Source: DASQBT01 sp049578545
GTDB taxonomy: Bacteria; Pseudomonadota; Gammaproteobacteria; Burkholderiales; Thiobacillaceae
Assembly: GCA_049578545.1 (NCBI GenBank)
Contig: JBAUMF010000012.1
Location: forward strand, 1-64,000
Reading direction: 5' to 3'
DNA: 64,000 nucleotides
Below are positions 25,588 through 35,390 of this stretch, piece by piece. Under the pieces are notes generated by a model. That model did no database searches, was not told the origin of the DNA, and saw only the letters and a list, made by a program, of their open reading frames with translations. How positions within the stretch are numbered: the first letter of the stretch is position 1; each line of letters begins with the position of its first letter. Position numbers and translations under genes: made by a program.

Positions 25588-26937
25588 TTATTTCATCCCG
25601 AATTTGTTCATCAAGTCATAGAGTGTAGGTCGGCTGACGCCGAGTAATTCCGCAGTTTGTGCCACATTGTGCTGGGTGCGCGCCAGTGCTCTGGTAACAG
25701 CCTTGCGTTCTGCGTCGTCTCTGGCCTGGCGCAGGTTGAGTGGCATGCTTTCACCATCCTTTTCGTTCAGCCCGAGATCGTCGGCGCTGATCAGTGGGCC
25801 ATCGGCCATGATTGCGGCACGTTTGATCAGGTTTTCCATTTCGCGCACATTGCCTGGCCAGGCATGGGATTCGAGTACTTCCAAGGCATCCGGGGTAAAG
25901 CCTTTGAACGGCCGCCCCTGTTCCCGGGCAATACGTTCCATGAATGCCTGGGCCAGCAGCACTGGGTCTCCCACCCGATCGCGCAAGGGAGGGATGTTGA
26001 CGGTAATCTCGGACAGGCGATAGTACAGGTCTTCGCGGAAGCGTCCCTCCTTGATCATGCTGCGCAGATCCTGATGAGTCGCGCAAACCACCCTTACATC
26101 GACCGGAACTTCCGCCCGGCCGCCCAGACGCTCGATCACCCGTTCCTGCAGGAAACGCAGCAATTTTGCCTGCAAAGGCAAGGGCAGGTCGCCGATTTCG
26201 TCCAGGAACAAGGTGCCTTGATCGGCGTACTCGATTTTTCCGATGGTTTGTTTTGCCGCCCCCGTAAACGCACCTTTTTCATAACCAAACAACTCAGATT
26301 CCAGAAGCGTGTCAGGGATGGCGGCGCAATTAATGGCGACAAAGCGTTTGTCTGCGCGCGGCGAGAGTGCGTGGACCGCGCGTGCCAATACTTCCTTACC
26401 CGTTCCCGATTCCCCCAGCAACAGCACGGTCACATTGGCGGGCGCCACTTTCTCGATGGTCCAGCACACCTTGAGCATGCCTTCATCGGCCGTGATCAAG
26501 CCCTCCAGAGGCGATCTCGCCGTTTGGCTCAGGCGACGGTTCTCTGCTTCCAGCGTGTAGACATGCAAGGCACGGCTGATCAGGATGGAAAGGACTTCGG
26601 GTTCAAACGGCTTCTGAAAGAAATCGTAGGCGCCGATGCCGATCGCCTTGACTGCGTTTTCACGGTCAAGATTGCCGGTGATGACAATGACTTTGGTGGC
26701 AGGGGCCAAAGTCAGGATTTGCTGCAAGGTGGCCAAACCCTCCGTTGCCCCATCCGGATCAGGGGGGAGGCCAAGATCCAATAACACGATGGGCGGCTCA
26801 TGCCTGCGCAGCAGGGTGATTGCGGTCTCCTGGTCAGATGCTGTGAGCACCTCGTAGGCATCCAGGCTCCACTTGATCTGTTTTTGCATGCCGGTGTCGT
26901 CTTCCACCAGCAGGATGGTTGGCTTGGCTCCGCTCAT
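25588..26937 (-). CDS. prsR: PEP-CTERM response regulator PrsR, sigma-54-dependent activator
   Basis: The ATG at 26937 overlaps the PrsK stop by four bases and gives 449 residues; 49 extra upstream codons are excluded as they lie inside prsK. Residues 7-120 are a receiver domain with the phospho-acceptor Asp near 54 (VLLDLGLPPD). Then comes a sigma-54 AAA+ domain: Walker A LGESGTGKEVLARAVH, the RNA-polymerase contact loop GAFTGA, and a Walker B with DEIGDLPLPLQ. A Fis-type helix-turn-helix ends the protein (LARTQHNVAQTAELLGVSRPTLYDLM). This protein should drive the three sigma-54 promoters before the PEP-CTERM genes. Confidence 0.95.
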   Translation of the reverse strand: MSGAKPTILLVEDDTGMQKQIKWSLDAYEVLTASDQETAITLLRRHEPPIVLLDLGLPPDPDGATEGLATLQQILTLAPATKVIVITGNLDRENAVKAIGIGAYDFFQKPFEPEVLSILISRALHVYTLEAENRRLSQTARSPLEGLITADEGMLKVCWTIEKVAPANVTVLLLGESGTGKEVLARAVHALSPRADKRFVAINCAAIPDTLLESELFGYEKGAFTGAAKQTIGKIEYADQGTLFLDEIGDLPLPLQAKLLRFLQERVIERLGGRAEVPVDVRVVCATHQDLRSMIKEGRFREDLYYRLSEITVNIPPLRDRVGDPVLLAQAFMERIAREQGRPFKGFTPDALEVLESHAWPGNVREMENLIKRAAIMADGPLISADDLGLNEKDGESMPLNLRQARDDAERKAVTRALARTQHNVAQTAELLGVSRPTLYDLMNKFGMK

Positions 26938-29036
26938 GCCGCTTCTTCTTTCAATTTTGTTGTATGGGGCTCGTCCAAGGATACGCGCTGGTTGACCGGC
27001 AGCAGGATGCAGAAGGTGGTCCCCCTTCCGGGTTCGCTTTTCACCGCAATCTTTCCGCCCAGTTCGTGCACATATTCGCGGCACTCATAGGCGCCGATGC
27101 CCATGCCTGCGCCTTTGGTTGAATCAAAAGGCCGGAACAGCCGGTCGCGAATAAATTCCGCCTCCATGCCACTGCCGGTATCGCTGATTTCCACCTTCAC
27201 CACTTGATCCGCTCGCGATGCATGAATGTGGACTTTGCCTGATTCGGGCGTGGCCTCCAGGGCATTTTGCACGATATGCCCGATCACACGCCCCAGTTGA
27301 GCTCCATCCGCACATACCCTGAGGTCGTCACCCGTGCTCTCTAGGGTGGGTTTGAGACGGAAGGCGGATTTGGAGGAAATGACCTCGGGCAATAACTTGC
27401 GCAGATCGACGCTTTGCTGTTGGCCCGGCTGACTGCCTCGCTTCAGCTGGGCCAGAACCTTGTTCATGCGTGCGACCGAGCTTTCGATCGTGGCGATCAT
27501 GTCTTCCTGAAATTCCGGCTTGTGCTTGTGCTTTTGCGCATTGGCCAATAACAGCGAAAGCTGGGCGACGAGATTCTTCAAATCGTGAATGACAAAGGTC
27601 GTTGCGCGGTTATAGGACTCGAACTGGCGCGCCACGATGAGGGCATTGGATGCCCGCATCTGAGCCAGGTGGGTCGCGGCCTGGCGGGCAGCCGTCTTGA
27701 TCAGGTCGCTCACTTCCCAGTTGAAGCTGATTCTTGCCAGCGAGTGTTTGAGAACAATAAAGCCGATTAGTTGTTCGTGATGCAGCAGCGGAATGAGCAG
27801 CCATGCGTCCGGCAGACCCGATATCCACAAGGGTAGTTCGAGGCTGTCGTATCGAGCTGGATTGACCCGATGCTCGTCAAGATCGATCACCCACTGGCGC
27901 TGGATCAGCCAGTCGACCAGAGGAGAGGATGCGGGTTCCGTGCCTTGAGCGTCGGACATGTTCCAGTAGGCTGCCCGGGTGTAGCCGGCACTTTCGTCCA
28001 GCAGCCAGATGGCTCCGCCAGGACTTTCTACCAGGCTGGCCAGCGCTTCCACGGTCCGTTCGCACATTCTTTCCCCGGCCGCTCCCTCGGAAAGCATGCG
28101 GGTGAAATTCAGCCACTCATCGCGGTAATCGTAGTGGTAGCGGAAAAAATGCTTGCTCATCCACACCCGCACGCGGGCGCGCAAGGTTCCGGAGAACAGG
28201 ATGACGCCCAAAAGGATAACGGCGGCGAACAGGAACGCCGTTTGGATGACGCCCCCCCAGTTGCCACCAAAAATCCGGATGTAGTAGCCCGCTGCCGCCA
28301 TGAGCAGCAAATAGATGCCCGCCCCAAGCAGGGCGGCACCATGGAACATGACCCGGCGCGACAAGGCCATATTGGTTGGCGTTTCGCTGCTTTGCCGGGC
28401 AAATGAGATGGCAACCAGCGGGATGATCACCAGGCTGGCAAGACCGCGGGCGGTCCACACGTCGCCATCCAGTTGCTGGAAGAGCAGGGCGTTTGCGTAG
28501 AGATAGAAGTCATAGGCGAAAAGCCCGCCCAGACCGAGACTGAGGAACTTGAGTGACCAACGAAATTCGGGCTGGCTGCCCCGGTAGACCTGTTCCACCA
28601 TGACCAGGCCGAGCACAGCCAGACTGACCATGCCCAGGTAGATCGAACTGGCCTTGAGCGTGGGCAGGTCGGACCAGATGGCCGGCAAGATCAGACCCGA
28701 TACCAGTAGGGTCGTGATGCCCAAAGCCAGCCAGAACAGAATTCTGAGATGGCTTGGGGTAGGGGTATCGGATGGGCGATGACCTTTAAGGATTGCAAAC
28801 AGCAATCCCAGCCAGGCGAAATCGCGCAGGACTTCCATCGCCAGGCCAAGCGGGCTGATGAAAGGCTGAAAACCCACAATCACGGACCAGAGGAGAGATG
28901 CGGCACTGGCGGTTGCGAGATACTTCGATTGCGGCCGCTCACGCCAGACAAACAGGGACAGAAGAAGCAACAGGCCAAAGGCCAGTGCGCCGAGCCCGTA
29001 GCCCAAGACAACAATATGCGGAGCCAAGCTTTGCAT
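26934..29036 (-). CDS. prsK: PrsK-type sensor histidine kinase of the PEP-CTERM system
   Basis: A 700-residue membrane kinase. About eight membrane helices fill residues 1-300, a GAF-like cytoplasmic sensor domain follows (about 330-470), then a dimerisation helix with FVIHDLKNLVAQLSLLLANA (phospho-acceptor His in IHDLKN) and an ATPase domain (HIVQNALEATPESG, DTGSGM, KGAGMGIGAYECREYV). This is the layout of PrsK, the kinase cotranscribed with prsR. The signal it senses is unknown. It overlaps prsR and starts seven bases after the sugar transferase stop. Confidence 0.94.
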   Translation of the reverse strand: MQSLAPHIVVLGYGLGALAFGLLLLLSLFVWRERPQSKYLATASAASLLWSVIVGFQPFISPLGLAMEVLRDFAWLGLLFAILKGHRPSDTPTPSHLRILFWLALGITTLLVSGLILPAIWSDLPTLKASSIYLGMVSLAVLGLVMVEQVYRGSQPEFRWSLKFLSLGLGGLFAYDFYLYANALLFQQLDGDVWTARGLASLVIIPLVAISFARQSSETPTNMALSRRVMFHGAALLGAGIYLLLMAAAGYYIRIFGGNWGGVIQTAFLFAAVILLGVILFSGTLRARVRVWMSKHFFRYHYDYRDEWLNFTRMLSEGAAGERMCERTVEALASLVESPGGAIWLLDESAGYTRAAYWNMSDAQGTEPASSPLVDWLIQRQWVIDLDEHRVNPARYDSLELPLWISGLPDAWLLIPLLHHEQLIGFIVLKHSLARISFNWEVSDLIKTAARQAATHLAQMRASNALIVARQFESYNRATTFVIHDLKNLVAQLSLLLANAQKHKHKPEFQEDMIATIESSVARMNKVLAQLKRGSQPGQQQSVDLRKLLPEVISSKSAFRLKPTLESTGDDLRVCADGAQLGRVIGHIVQNALEATPESGKVHIHASRADQVVKVEISDTGSGMEAEFIRDRLFRPFDSTKGAGMGIGAYECREYVHELGGKIAVKSEPGRGTTFCILLPVNQRVSLDEPHTTKLKEEAA

Positions 29037-29043
29037 GGTCAGT

Positions 29044-30435
29044 TCAGCGGGCTCCTTTTCCCCACAGGACGACCTGAACGGTCTGTAACAGAATCATGAG
29101 GTCCAGAAATAGACTGTGATTTTTTACGTAATACAAGTCATATTGTAGTTTTTCTATTGCATCTTCCACGCTGGCACCATATTCGTGGCGTACCTGGGCC
29201 CAACCGGTAATGCCGGGCTTGAGGATGTGGCGCACGCCATAATAAGCGATTTGCTGATTGAGCTCGGCAACAAAATAAGGGCGCTCAGGTCTGGGGCCGA
29301 CGAAGCTCATGTCACCCATGAATACATTGAAAACCTGGGGCAGTTCATCAATCCTGGTTTTGCGGATGAAGCGTCCCACCCGCGTGGTACGGTCATCATT
29401 GGCCTGAGCCCAACGAGGCTTGCCATCCTGCTCCGCATCGGCACGCATGCTGCGGAATTTGAAAATAGTGAACGTTCGGCCGTGTTGCCCGACTCGTTCC
29501 TGACGATAGAACACCGGACCAGTGCTTTCCAGCTTGATGGCCAAACCGGCCAACAACATGATGGGCAGGGTCAGGCCGAGAAGGATCAGGCTCATAACCA
29601 CATCAAACATACGTTTGACCGTATCCCTCAGCATGCCCTGGTGGAATCCGTCTCCCAGGATCATCCAACTCGCATTCAGTGAATCCAGTTGTAGGTGGCC
29701 GTTCTCCCGCTCGAAAAAGGAGGAGAGTTCCAGCACGCGAACCCCTTTCAATTTGCAGTCCAGCAAATCGGCAACCGGCAACGCGCCACCTCGCCGGTCT
29801 CGGACAGCCAGAACAATTTCGTCGATCTGCAATCGGCTTGCCAGTGAAGGCAATGGTTCCTCAGCATCCAGAATCTGCTCATGGGGAACAAAATGATGAA
29901 TACTCGCCAGGGGCAGGTAACCCACAATTTGCAACCCTGATGAGGTGCCCTGCTTGGTCAGTAATTCGTCAATCTTGGCGGCCCGGCTGCCTGATCCCAA
30001 CACCATGACTCTCGTCTTGAGGGTATCCATGGACGACCATCGCCAAAAGCCAAGGCGGATGAGCAGCACGGAGGCCAGGCCGATGCCTAGCGCCAGCAGA
30101 AAGACGCCTCTGCCCAGATAGAGCGATTCCGGAAAAAGGTAAAATAACAGGCTCATCAGCACAAAACCGAGGCCGAAAGCCAAACCCAAACGCAGCAGAA
30201 GCGAGCGCAGCGCGGTGCGCCATTCCCAGTCATACATGCCTAGGGCGCTCATCAACGCCAGCATGACGATGGTAAAGGCCAAGGCGCGCGGGAACAGGGC
30301 GCCCACCGATTTCGGTACGCTTGCGTCGAAGCGAACACTTACTCCAAGGTAGACGGCGCCCATCAGGATGAGGCCTTCCAGGATGACCAAAGCCAGAATG
30401 CTGACAGGGATATAGTGCCTGAAGAACCGGATCAC
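29044..30435 (-). CDS. XrtA-associated initiating sugar transferase (undecaprenyl-phosphate type)
   Basis: A 463-residue protein with four to five N-terminal membrane helices, a CoA-binding-like middle (VMVLGSGSRAAKIDELL), and a C-terminal bacterial sugar-transferase domain: RQERVGQHGRTFTIFKFRSM, RVGRFIRKTRIDELPQ, and FVGPRPERP. This domain transfers a sugar 1-phosphate to undecaprenyl phosphate and begins exopolysaccharide assembly. In PEP-CTERM organisms such a transferase is often next to prsK. It leads the prsK-prsR-prsT-prsT block. The 130 bases before it could hold a promoter, but none is obvious. Confidence 0.93.
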   Translation of the reverse strand: MIRFFRHYIPVSILALVILEGLILMGAVYLGVSVRFDASVPKSVGALFPRALAFTIVMLALMSALGMYDWEWRTALRSLLLRLGLAFGLGFVLMSLLFYLFPESLYLGRGVFLLALGIGLASVLLIRLGFWRWSSMDTLKTRVMVLGSGSRAAKIDELLTKQGTSSGLQIVGYLPLASIHHFVPHEQILDAEEPLPSLASRLQIDEIVLAVRDRRGGALPVADLLDCKLKGVRVLELSSFFERENGHLQLDSLNASWMILGDGFHQGMLRDTVKRMFDVVMSLILLGLTLPIMLLAGLAIKLESTGPVFYRQERVGQHGRTFTIFKFRSMRADAEQDGKPRWAQANDDRTTRVGRFIRKTRIDELPQVFNVFMGDMSFVGPRPERPYFVAELNQQIAYYGVRHILKPGITGWAQVRHEYGASVEDAIEKLQYDLYYVKNHSLFLDLMILLQTVQVVLWGKGAR

Positions 30436-30565
30436 GATGAAGCGCTTTACCTAACTTGGAGAATGACTAACCTGCAGGATTTATGCCAGGAGCTACCGAG
30501 GCTTGCTTTTGAAATTTGGGGAGAAGGGGGACGGAAGTTTTTGAAGGTGTCGAACAGGGGCAGCC

Positions 30566-31156
30566 CTAATCGTAAAGTGATGGGCCCCCCATCAAGAGCG
30601 TTTTGACTTGGGGCAGCCGCATACGGCGAGGGCTGCCATCGGCTTGCGTGCGCTTCATTTGGCCGAGTGCTGTACGCGGATAAAGAATCAATTCTAGGGT
30701 GCCGCGCGCATCGTGAACAAGAAAACTCGGGTGGCTGGTCTGGCCAGAACGCGCCTCTCCCCGCACATAATCGATTCGCCGGTTCAACAGAAAAAATTCC
30801 AGTTCCTTTTCATCATCCCAGAACAACTGCAGGTTGATCTCGGAATGTCGGCCAGCCGTGCCGTTCAGCACAGGGCCTGTCAGGTGCGGGTCGAACGCCT
30901 CCAGCAGCGACATGTATTCCATGGCCAGTTGCCGTAAATTGGTCAACTGGTCCTTCTGCGCCTCACTCTGGTACAGCGCCTGGTAGCTTCGCAGTGCTTC
31001 CTCGATCTCCTGATTATCAGGCAAGGCGCGGCTATCAGGCGCGCCTAGCTGGCGAGCCGCCTTGCGTTTGGCGGTCCCGTAATCGAGACTGCCGTCACCG
31101 GCGATAAGTCGTGCAGCCTCGTTGGCAATAAGGCGGCGCATCTCGCGTGCCTTCAT
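30566..31156 (-). CDS. Conserved hypothetical protein
   Basis: A 196-residue cytosolic protein. Its first 60 residues (MRRLIANEAARLIA, then YGTAKRKAARQLGA and LPDNQEIEEALRSYQ) are helical and basic. The middle, LNGTAGRHSEINLQLFWDDEKELEFFLLNRRIDY, is faintly like the core of a minimal nucleotidyltransferase, but the catalytic Asp pair is not clear, so I do not claim activity. I recall orthologues in betaproteobacteria as an uncharacterised gene, sometimes misnamed UDP-N-acetylmuramate-alanine ligase. It overlaps the end of the PBP1A gene by four bases and so is probably cotranscribed. Confidence 0.85.
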   Translation of the reverse strand: MKAREMRRLIANEAARLIAGDGSLDYGTAKRKAARQLGAPDSRALPDNQEIEEALRSYQALYQSEAQKDQLTNLRQLAMEYMSLLEAFDPHLTGPVLNGTAGRHSEINLQLFWDDEKELEFFLLNRRIDYVRGEARSGQTSHPSFLVHDARGTLELILYPRTALGQMKRTQADGSPRRMRLPQVKTLLMGGPSLYD

Positions 31157-33552
31157 ATCAGGTTCGGCACAGCTTGTTCTGGTTTGGGAGCGCTTTTCTC
31201 GACAGGGGATGGGCTTGTCAGGTTTGGCCCAGCAGGCTGTTCTGGCTTCGGGGCAGCCTCCTCCAGTGGGGATAGACCCTGCGTAGGCAGATATTCCTGA
31301 TAGAAATATTCAGTCATGCCGTTTTCCCCCGGAGCAGATGGGGCGCCTGTATCCGGGTTGATCGTTGCCGTTACGACGCCAGCGGGAGCGGTAAATGATT
31401 TTTGCGGCATCGAGCGCAGCGCTTTGGCCATGAAATCCATCCAGATCGGTAATGCTGCCTGACTGCCTGTTTCTCCTGGCCCCAGTGAGCGGGGCTGGTC
31501 AAAACCGATCCAGGACACGGCAACCAGATTGGGGTTGAAACCGGCAAACCAGCCGTCCCTTTGGTCATTGGTCGTTCCGGTTTTGCCGGCAATGTCTGAC
31601 CTGCCCAGTTGGCTGGCTCTGGCGGCTGTTCCATAACGGACAACATCCTGCATCATGCTGGTCATGATAAACGCATTGCGGGCATCCAATACGCGGGGTG
31701 CCTCAATGCCGGGCCGAAAGGGTTTGCCTTCCATCAGTACCTGCCCTTGGCCGTCCAGAACGCGTTCTATCAGGTAGGGTTTAACGGCGTACCCCCCGTT
31801 TGCAAATACGGCATATCCCGCAGCCAGTTGCAGGGGTGTGACGGACCCCGCACCCAATGCCATCGTCAGATAGGGCGGGTGGCGTGCAGGGTCAAAACCA
31901 AAGCGTTTGATGTAATCCCTCACATAGTAAGGACCGATCGCTTGCAAAATCCGGATGGACACCATGTTGAGCGAGCGCGTTAGAGCTGTGCGCATGCGCA
32001 CCGGCCCGGAATAGGTATTGTCGTAGTTCTTGGGTTCCCACGCGGTGCTCCCTGTTTCTTCTGCGGAAAGCGTCAGCGGAGCATCATCAATGATCGTGGC
32101 GGGGGTGTAACCTTTTTCCAGCGCAGCTGAATAGACAAAAGGTTTGAAGCTGGATCCAGGTTGGCGCCAGGCCTGGGTCGCATGATTAAACTTGTTGCGC
32201 GCAAAATCAAAGCCGCCAACCAGGGCTGTAATGCCGCCGGTGGACGTGTCGATTGCCACGAGGGCTGCTTCGGCATCGGGTACTTGTCCCAGACGCCATT
32301 TGCCGTCCTTGTCACGGATTACCCTGACTACATCTCCCGCTGTTAATCGCCTGTCCTTGCTCGACTTTTTGCTGTTCAACCAGTTGGCCGCCAGTTTGAA
32401 TCCTGCGGGTGAGATTTCTGCACGGCTGCCACCGGCAAAGCCAACGACCAGCGACTTCGCTGAAACATTCAAAAGGACTCCAGGCTGCAGGCCGTTTACC
32501 GTGTCAAAATCATCCAGAGTCTCAGCGATCATTTTGTCTCTGGAAGCTGCGTCTGCAGGCAGGTTGATGTGTTTTTCGGGGCCACGGTAACTGTGTCGCT
32601 GGTCGTAGGCCATGAGGCCGTTTTGCAGCGCCTGGTTGGCAGCGATCTGCTGATCCTTATTTATTGTTGTGTAAACCTTGAACCCCGTGCTGTAGAGCGA
32701 TTCTCCATACTGCTGAAAGAGCACCTGGCGGACCATTTCAGCTACAAAACCCGCCGGTACATCAACCAACTGCTTCTCCTTCCTAACCACCAGTTCTTCA
32801 TTCATTGCTTGGCGATAGTCGGAATCCGAAATCATCCGCAGAGCTTTCATTCGACCCAGAACATAACGCTGTCGGGCTTGGGCCCGCTGTGGATTGGTCA
32901 CTGGATTATAAAGTGAGGGTCCCTTAGGCAAGCCTGCCAACATGGCCGTTTCAGCCAAGGAAAGCTTGTCTAGGGGGTTGCCAAAGTAGGTGCGTGCGGC
33001 AGCCTCAAAACCGTACGCACGTTGCCCAAGGTAAATCTGGTTGATGTAGAGCTCAAGAATCTTGTCCTTGGACAGGTTGTGCTCAATCTTCATGGCCAGC
33101 AGGACTTCCGATATCTTGCGGGTAAATGTTTTTTCCCTGGAAAGAAAGAAATTGCGTGCAACCTGCATAGTGATAGTGCTCGCCCCTTCTTTTGCGCCGC
33201 CTGATATGAGATTGGCGGCTGCCGCCCTCAATATTCCCAAGGTATCAACGCCCCCATGTTGATAAAAGCGCTCATCCTCGGCGGCAATGATGGCCTGCTT
33301 CATCCGTTCGGGAACTTTGCTGATGGGGACAAATGCCCGGCGCTCTTCGCCAAATTCGCCAAGCAAGGCGCCGTCACTGGAATAGATCCTCAGTGGCTGT
33401 TTGGGTTTGTAGTCTGTAAGCGCTTCAAGAGGAGGCAAATTTGGGTAAATCAAGGCTGCTGCCAAGCCGGCCAGGGCCGAACCGACGATGCCCAAGCCGA
33501 GTGCAACAACAAGGGCGTAATGCCACCATTTAGAAAACATTGACGTACTCAT
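31153..33552 (-). CDS. mrcA: Penicillin-binding protein 1A, bifunctional peptidoglycan synthase
   Basis: I chose the ATG at 33552 (799 residues), just before the membrane anchor FSKWWHYALVVALGLGIVGSALA; 19 upstream codons look noncoding. The glycosyltransferase domain (family 51) has AIIAAEDERFYQHGGVD and EGASTITMQVARNFFLSREK. The transpeptidase domain has the SxxK of GSSFKPFVYS, an SxN-like motif after RSLNMVS, and KTGTTND. An OB-like insert of about 100 residues lies between the two. A Pro/Glu-rich tail ends the protein. It faces pilM across a 168-bp divergent region, a known arrangement in beta- and gammaproteobacteria. Confidence 0.95.
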   Translation of the reverse strand: MSTSMFSKWWHYALVVALGLGIVGSALAGLAAALIYPNLPPLEALTDYKPKQPLRIYSSDGALLGEFGEERRAFVPISKVPERMKQAIIAAEDERFYQHGGVDTLGILRAAAANLISGGAKEGASTITMQVARNFFLSREKTFTRKISEVLLAMKIEHNLSKDKILELYINQIYLGQRAYGFEAAARTYFGNPLDKLSLAETAMLAGLPKGPSLYNPVTNPQRAQARQRYVLGRMKALRMISDSDYRQAMNEELVVRKEKQLVDVPAGFVAEMVRQVLFQQYGESLYSTGFKVYTTINKDQQIAANQALQNGLMAYDQRHSYRGPEKHINLPADAASRDKMIAETLDDFDTVNGLQPGVLLNVSAKSLVVGFAGGSRAEISPAGFKLAANWLNSKKSSKDRRLTAGDVVRVIRDKDGKWRLGQVPDAEAALVAIDTSTGGITALVGGFDFARNKFNHATQAWRQPGSSFKPFVYSAALEKGYTPATIIDDAPLTLSAEETGSTAWEPKNYDNTYSGPVRMRTALTRSLNMVSIRILQAIGPYYVRDYIKRFGFDPARHPPYLTMALGAGSVTPLQLAAGYAVFANGGYAVKPYLIERVLDGQGQVLMEGKPFRPGIEAPRVLDARNAFIMTSMMQDVVRYGTAARASQLGRSDIAGKTGTTNDQRDGWFAGFNPNLVAVSWIGFDQPRSLGPGETGSQAALPIWMDFMAKALRSMPQKSFTAPAGVVTATINPDTGAPSAPGENGMTEYFYQEYLPTQGLSPLEEAAPKPEQPAGPNLTSPSPVEKSAPKPEQAVPNLI

Positions 33553-33720
33553 TAAAGTTTCGAGGATTATAGGCGTTATGTGTGTTGGGATTTGGACACA
33601 TCGTGTCAAATAACTGTTCAGACCCGGAAAATCGTTTTGGGTTTCTGTTAGTTGCTGCTAGGATTTAAATTCAATTATAAATATCTGTTGACAACTTAAT
33701 AAAATCAAAGGGAAAAATCT

Positions 33721-34809
33721 TTGAGATTCGATTTCAGCCTGGATGGATTTACCACCAAGACGCCGCCGATGTTGGGTCTGGACATCAGTTCCACGTCCGT
33801 CAAGTTCGTTGAATTGTCGGACACCGGCAAAGGGACCTATCGGGTGGAGCGCTATATCATAGAGCCACTGCCCAAGGACGCCGTCACTGATGGCAATATT
33901 GCCAACATGGAGATGGTTGCCGAGGCAATCCAACGCGCCTGGAAGGCGCTGGGAACCCGGGTCAGGCACGTTGCCATGGCGCTTCCTTCCAATGCGGTCA
34001 TAACCAAGAAAATCCTGGCGCCCGCCACCCTTTCGGGCATTGAACTTGAGAATCAGGTTGAAAGCGAAGCCAACCAGGTCATTCCCTTCCCCATGGATGA
34101 AGTGAACCTGGATTTTCAGGTCTTGGGGCCAGCTGCAAGCAGTCCCACGGATGTGCAAATCTTGCTGGCTGCCGCGCGCAAGGAGAAGGTCGAAGACAGG
34201 GTCGCGTCTGCCGAAGCTTCAGGCCTCAAGTCTTTGGTGATGGATGTCGAAGCCTATGCAACCCAACTGGCTTATGAGGCCATGTCGAATCAGCTGCCTA
34301 ACAGCGGTGCGGGTCAAACGGTGGCGATCATTGATGTTGGTGCCAGCGCGATGCATATTAATATTCTTCACGACAACGATTCGGTCTATTTGCGCGACCA
34401 CGGTTTTGGGGGCAATCAGCTCAATCAGGAAATATCCCGTCGTTACGGCATGACCGGTGAAGAGGCCGAAATGGCGAAACGCAGGGGTACACTCCCGGAA
34501 AGTTATGAGGTAGAGGTGTTGCAGCCCTATAGCGAAACCTTGGCTATGGAAATTGGCCGCGCCTTGCAATTGTTCACCACCTCAACCCAATACCACAAGG
34601 TAGACCAGATTCTGTTAGCGGGTGGCGGGGCCATGATTCCGGGACTCGATGATGTGGTTGCCAATCGAACCGGTATCCCAACCATGGTGGCCAACCCATT
34701 TTCCAACATGGCGGTTGGCTCCAAGATTCGACCACAAGAACTGGCCAGTGACGCCCCTGCCTTATTTGTAGCCTGTGGCCTCGCCTTGCGGAGGTTCGAC
34801 CCACAATGA
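33721..34809 (+). CDS. pilM: Type IV pilus inner-membrane assembly protein PilM
   Basis: A 362-residue actin-fold cytoplasmic protein that binds the N-terminal tail of PilN and links the pilus motor to the alignment complex. Landmarks are LGLDISSTSVKFVEL (phosphate-1 loop), VAIIDVGASAMHINIL (phosphate-2 loop) and LLAGGGAMIPGLDDVV near the end. TTG 3721+30000 is the only start giving the usual N-terminus, with AAGGGAAA upstream. It is first in the five-gene pilMNOPQ operon; each of the next three genes overlaps its predecessor by the four bases ATGA. Confidence 0.95.
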   Translation: MRFDFSLDGFTTKTPPMLGLDISSTSVKFVELSDTGKGTYRVERYIIEPLPKDAVTDGNIANMEMVAEAIQRAWKALGTRVRHVAMALPSNAVITKKILAPATLSGIELENQVESEANQVIPFPMDEVNLDFQVLGPAASSPTDVQILLAAARKEKVEDRVASAEASGLKSLVMDVEAYATQLAYEAMSNQLPNSGAGQTVAIIDVGASAMHINILHDNDSVYLRDHGFGGNQLNQEISRRYGMTGEEAEMAKRRGTLPESYEVEVLQPYSETLAMEIGRALQLFTTSTQYHKVDQILLAGGGAMIPGLDDVVANRTGIPTMVANPFSNMAVGSKIRPQELASDAPALFVACGLALRRFDPQ

Positions 34810-35390
34810 GCATTCGGATTAACCTGCTCCCGCACCGGGAGCTGAAGCGGGCGGCCCGGCGACGTCAATTCAATTTTATGCTTGCGGCCGCGCTGATAGC
34901 GGGGGCAGCAGTCGCTGTTATTGGCCATACCGTGATCGCAGCTCGTCAGTCAAACCAGAATGAGAGAAATCAATATCTCCAGGACGAGATCGCCAAGCTG
35001 GATAAGCAAATTGGCAAAATAAACGAGATCAAGCAACAGACCACAAACTTGCTGGAACGCAAGCAGGTTGTCGAGACGCTTCAGTCGGACCGAACAGAAG
35101 TGGTGCACCTGTTTGATGAAATGATACGTCGCCTCCCAGAGGGGCTTTACCTCAAGTCATTCAAACAGGCGGGTGACACGATCACCATCGACGGTTATAC
35201 GCAGTCAAGTGCCCGGGTTTCCTCCCTCATGCGTAATCTTGATGATTCCCCATGGCTTGTACAGGCCAGTTTGGTGGAAATCAAGGCGGCCACCGTGAAT
35301 AACCTGCGTGCCAACGAGTTCGTTCTGACTGTTAAGCAAACGCGCCAGCTGCCAGAAGAAAAAGCGCCGGTTGGAAAGGGCAAGGCATGA
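34806..35390 (+). CDS. pilN: Type IV pilus assembly protein PilN
   Basis: A 194-residue single-span protein. The cytoplasmic tail INLLPHRE (residues 4-11) is the conserved PilM-binding motif; the membrane helix is at about 22-43, then a coiled coil (about 48-85, QDEIAKLDKQIGKINEIK) and a ferredoxin-like periplasmic fold. It pairs with PilO in the inner-membrane alignment complex. ATGA overlap with pilM implies translational coupling. Confidence 0.95.
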   Translation: MSIRINLLPHRELKRAARRRQFNFMLAAALIAGAAVAVIGHTVIAARQSNQNERNQYLQDEIAKLDKQIGKINEIKQQTTNLLERKQVVETLQSDRTEVVHLFDEMIRRLPEGLYLKSFKQAGDTITIDGYTQSSARVSSLMRNLDDSPWLVQASLVEIKAATVNNLRANEFVLTVKQTRQLPEEKAPVGKGKA